64,000 nucleotides of DNA from Kalmusia sp. IMI 367209 (Eukaryota; Ascomycota; Dothideomycetes; Pleosporales; Didymosphaeriaceae), in the NCBI GenBank assembly GCA_027946365.1, contig JAPEUQ010000018.1:806001-870000 (forward strand), in the 5' to 3' direction. Position 1 is the stretch's first letter, and the number at the start of each line of letters is the position of its first letter. A program made the position numbers and the translations under genes. The notes beneath the pieces were generated by a model, which was given only the letters and a program-made list of their open reading frames with translations, had not been told where the DNA came from and made no database searches. Positions 61,916 to 64,000 of the stretch are shown one piece after another.

Positions 61916-64000
61916 GGAGTGATTTATAATTTTATTAAAGTTCTTCTTTTAGTTCCTATATATTTTTGGAATATAGATAGTTCTTCCACTTAACTAACTA
62001 TTCTTATAGAACTTAGTTATTCCTTTTAATTTTTAATAATTAAGGAGTACTTCTACTTTAAATTTAGTTTCTTCCTCTAGTTAGTAATAGAAGGTTATTT
62101 TAACTAGTATATTATCATTGGCGGGTTCTAATAGTGATATATAGAATACTAGATATATTCTTATATCTTATAGTAGTTCTAGTTTATAGTTTATAGATAA
62201 TACTTATTCTAATATAAAAAATGGTCCGACTTTAATATAATCTAGTTTCTTATATATTTTTATTTTTACGTTTTTAAGTTCTTTATTAGTAGATATACTT
62301 TATCCCCTTCTTTAGCTAAGGTGCCTTTTTTCATTTTTATTAATATAGGAGATGCTTTATTACTATTTTACGAGAAGATTTCATTATAGTTCTATATATA
62401 TTTATTTTATACTTTCTATATTCTATATTACTTTTTCTATTTTTACTTATATTGGCATTGTTTGATTGAAAAGGTGTAGGTATATTTTATAATTTATATA
62501 ATATGGTATTATTCCTATTATTACTAATATATTATTATTATATACTAGTTATACTATTAATAGTAAGGAGATTTAATTATTTTTATTTTATTATAGTATA
62601 TTCTAAGGTATATTTCTATTATTTAATTTATTCTTTCTATTTATCCATCTATTTATAGATGATATACTATTAATAGTTTCCATTTTATTCTAATAAGCGC
62701 CATTAGGGTTATCTAGTAGTTAGATATAAATAACTTATCTCTATTATTAATTATTATCTTTGGTATTCTATAGTGTCTAATATATTAATCTAGAAGTAAA
62801 AACTCTAGTTCTTTAGTAGTTATCTTAGTTATACATAAAAGTAGTTTAATATATTTAGTAAATCTATCTACTATAACTAGTATAGCATCATACTTTATTT
62901 CTATTATAAGGTCTTTTAACGAGGGTAGTCCTATTACGAAGTCTATTAAGATATCTTTTAAAATATTATTAATATCTTAATTATTTATATTTCTTCGTAT
63001 TTAGTATATATTATATACTTATTTTTAATAATCTATATATTTCTAAATATATCTAGTTATAGCTTCTTTTATTCCTTTAAAGGTATAGTTTTGTTAAATT
63101 AGTTCTATAGTTTATCTAATACTAGGGTGTTTATATACTAGATTATTATAATATTATTAAATAATTTCTTCTTATAGATACTTTAGTACGTTCCTTATAA
63201 TTAATAGTAAGAGGTTAAGTTCTATAATAGATTCTAGTATTCTATTAAGCAATTTTTTTAGTATTACTAAGTATGTTTTTTTTCCGCCTACTAGGTCACT
63301 TTTTCTACTAAGTATATCTACTCTACCATTTTCCTTTTCTATTATATAGATAATTTTAAATTTATATTAGCCTATAATTTATAACTATTATTATTATCTA
63401 GGTGTAAGTTCTTTTATAGTCATAAACCTAAGTAAGTTTTTATAATCCGTATAGATTTCTAGGCTTAAGTAACTAAGAGAATAGAGTCTTTAATACTTAA
63501 GGGCTTTTACTATTATATATAGTTCTTTATCATAAATATTATATCTTATTTCCGCGTTATTAAACTTATATAAGTAGTAGACTACTAGATACTATTATCT
63601 ATCTTATTTCTATTTTATATATGCGTCTATTACTAGGTTGCTAGCGTCTATTTTAAAGCGTAAAGGCTTATTATCCTAATAGTAGATTAAAACTAGTTCT
63701 ATTATATATACTATCTTAAGTATTTAAAAAGCTATTCTATATTTATCTATCTATATAAAGGGTATATCTTTTAGATAAGATTAGTTAAGGGTATTATAAT
63801 CTTAAAGTAATCCTTAATAAATTATCTATTAAATCTATAGAATTTTATAAATTCTTAGATGTTTTTTACTATCTTAGGTATAGGCTATTTCTTAATATAT
63901 TTTATTTTATTAAGTACTATTCGGATTTCTCTAGTATTAATAATATGTCCTAGAATTCTAACTCTATTATATAAAATTTACACTTTTAAGGTTTAATTCT
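61916..64000 (-). mobile_element. Gypsy D pol region, minus strand, continues beyond window
   Basis: A second family of Ty3/Gypsy element is cut by the window's right edge. On the minus strand the reverse transcriptase to RNase H connection is visible at about 63,960-63,900 (RILGHIINTREIRIVLNKIK, family form FLGH-I). RNase H and integrase should lie to the left. It is strongly RIP-mutated. Confidence 0.65.

Overview
The window looks like a nuclear segment of a filamentous ascomycete, most plausibly a Dothideomycete (Pleosporales-like). Genes have short introns of about 44-53 bp with fungal GTAAGT/GTATGT donors. The DNA is sharply split between a GC-equilibrated part (about 1-23,530) and a very AT-rich part (about 23,560-64,000). 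The AT-rich part carries the marks of repeat-induced point mutation (RIP): TpA saturation, and premature stops that are almost all TAA/TAG at positions explained by CAA, CAG or TGG. This is sequence reading, not a database match.

Gene-bearing half (1-23,530). Six genes are convincing. They are a secreted type-B carboxylesterase (6,494-8,246, two exons), an unrecognised 492-residue protein with an N-terminal membrane anchor (8,835-10,419, three exons), and a MacroD-type macro-domain ADP-ribosyl hydrolase (11,580-12,616, two exons). Next come two divergently transcribed MFS transporters (14,356-12,834 on the minus strand with a GC-AG intron, and 14,589-16,236 on the plus strand with four exons), whose 232-bp shared promoter has three GATA-type sites. 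The last is a flavin-dependent monooxygenase with an N-terminal SnoaL/NTF2-like domain (21,621-23,530), which as given carries two +1 shifts, both at G tracts. About 1-6,490 and 16,560-21,300 are gene-poor.

Transposon half (23,560-64,000). Nested elements can be resolved by target-site duplications. Gypsy A (LTRs at 25,002 and 44,315) is split by Gypsy B (440-bp LTRs, minus strand, 5-bp duplication). Gypsy B's right LTR is itself split by a 5,998-bp hAT element (35,365-41,362) with an exact 8-bp duplication and telomere-like subterminal repeats. Two further partial Gypsy A units follow in tandem (44,539-53,725 and 53,725-60,687). They are interrupted by a 4.8-kb fold-back hAT-like element, a 508-bp fold-back MITE, two Fot1/pogo-like elements of about 1.84 kb, a 207-bp solo LTR and three copies of a puzzling 1.23-kb repeat. 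The window ends in another minus-strand Gypsy element (D).

The most striking observation is inside the large hAT element. The minus strand at 36,280-35,820 encodes a RIP-damaged but unmistakable histone H3-like gene: an ARTKQ-type tail, the KAPRKQLASKA-like segment, the REIRRYQ helix and the AIHAK motif. It has two introns that still have good splice signals. All four of its stops replace CAA/CAG codons and its start ATG has become ATA. A histone H3 variant carried as cargo by a DNA transposon with telomere-like ends is the best candidate here for an undescribed system.
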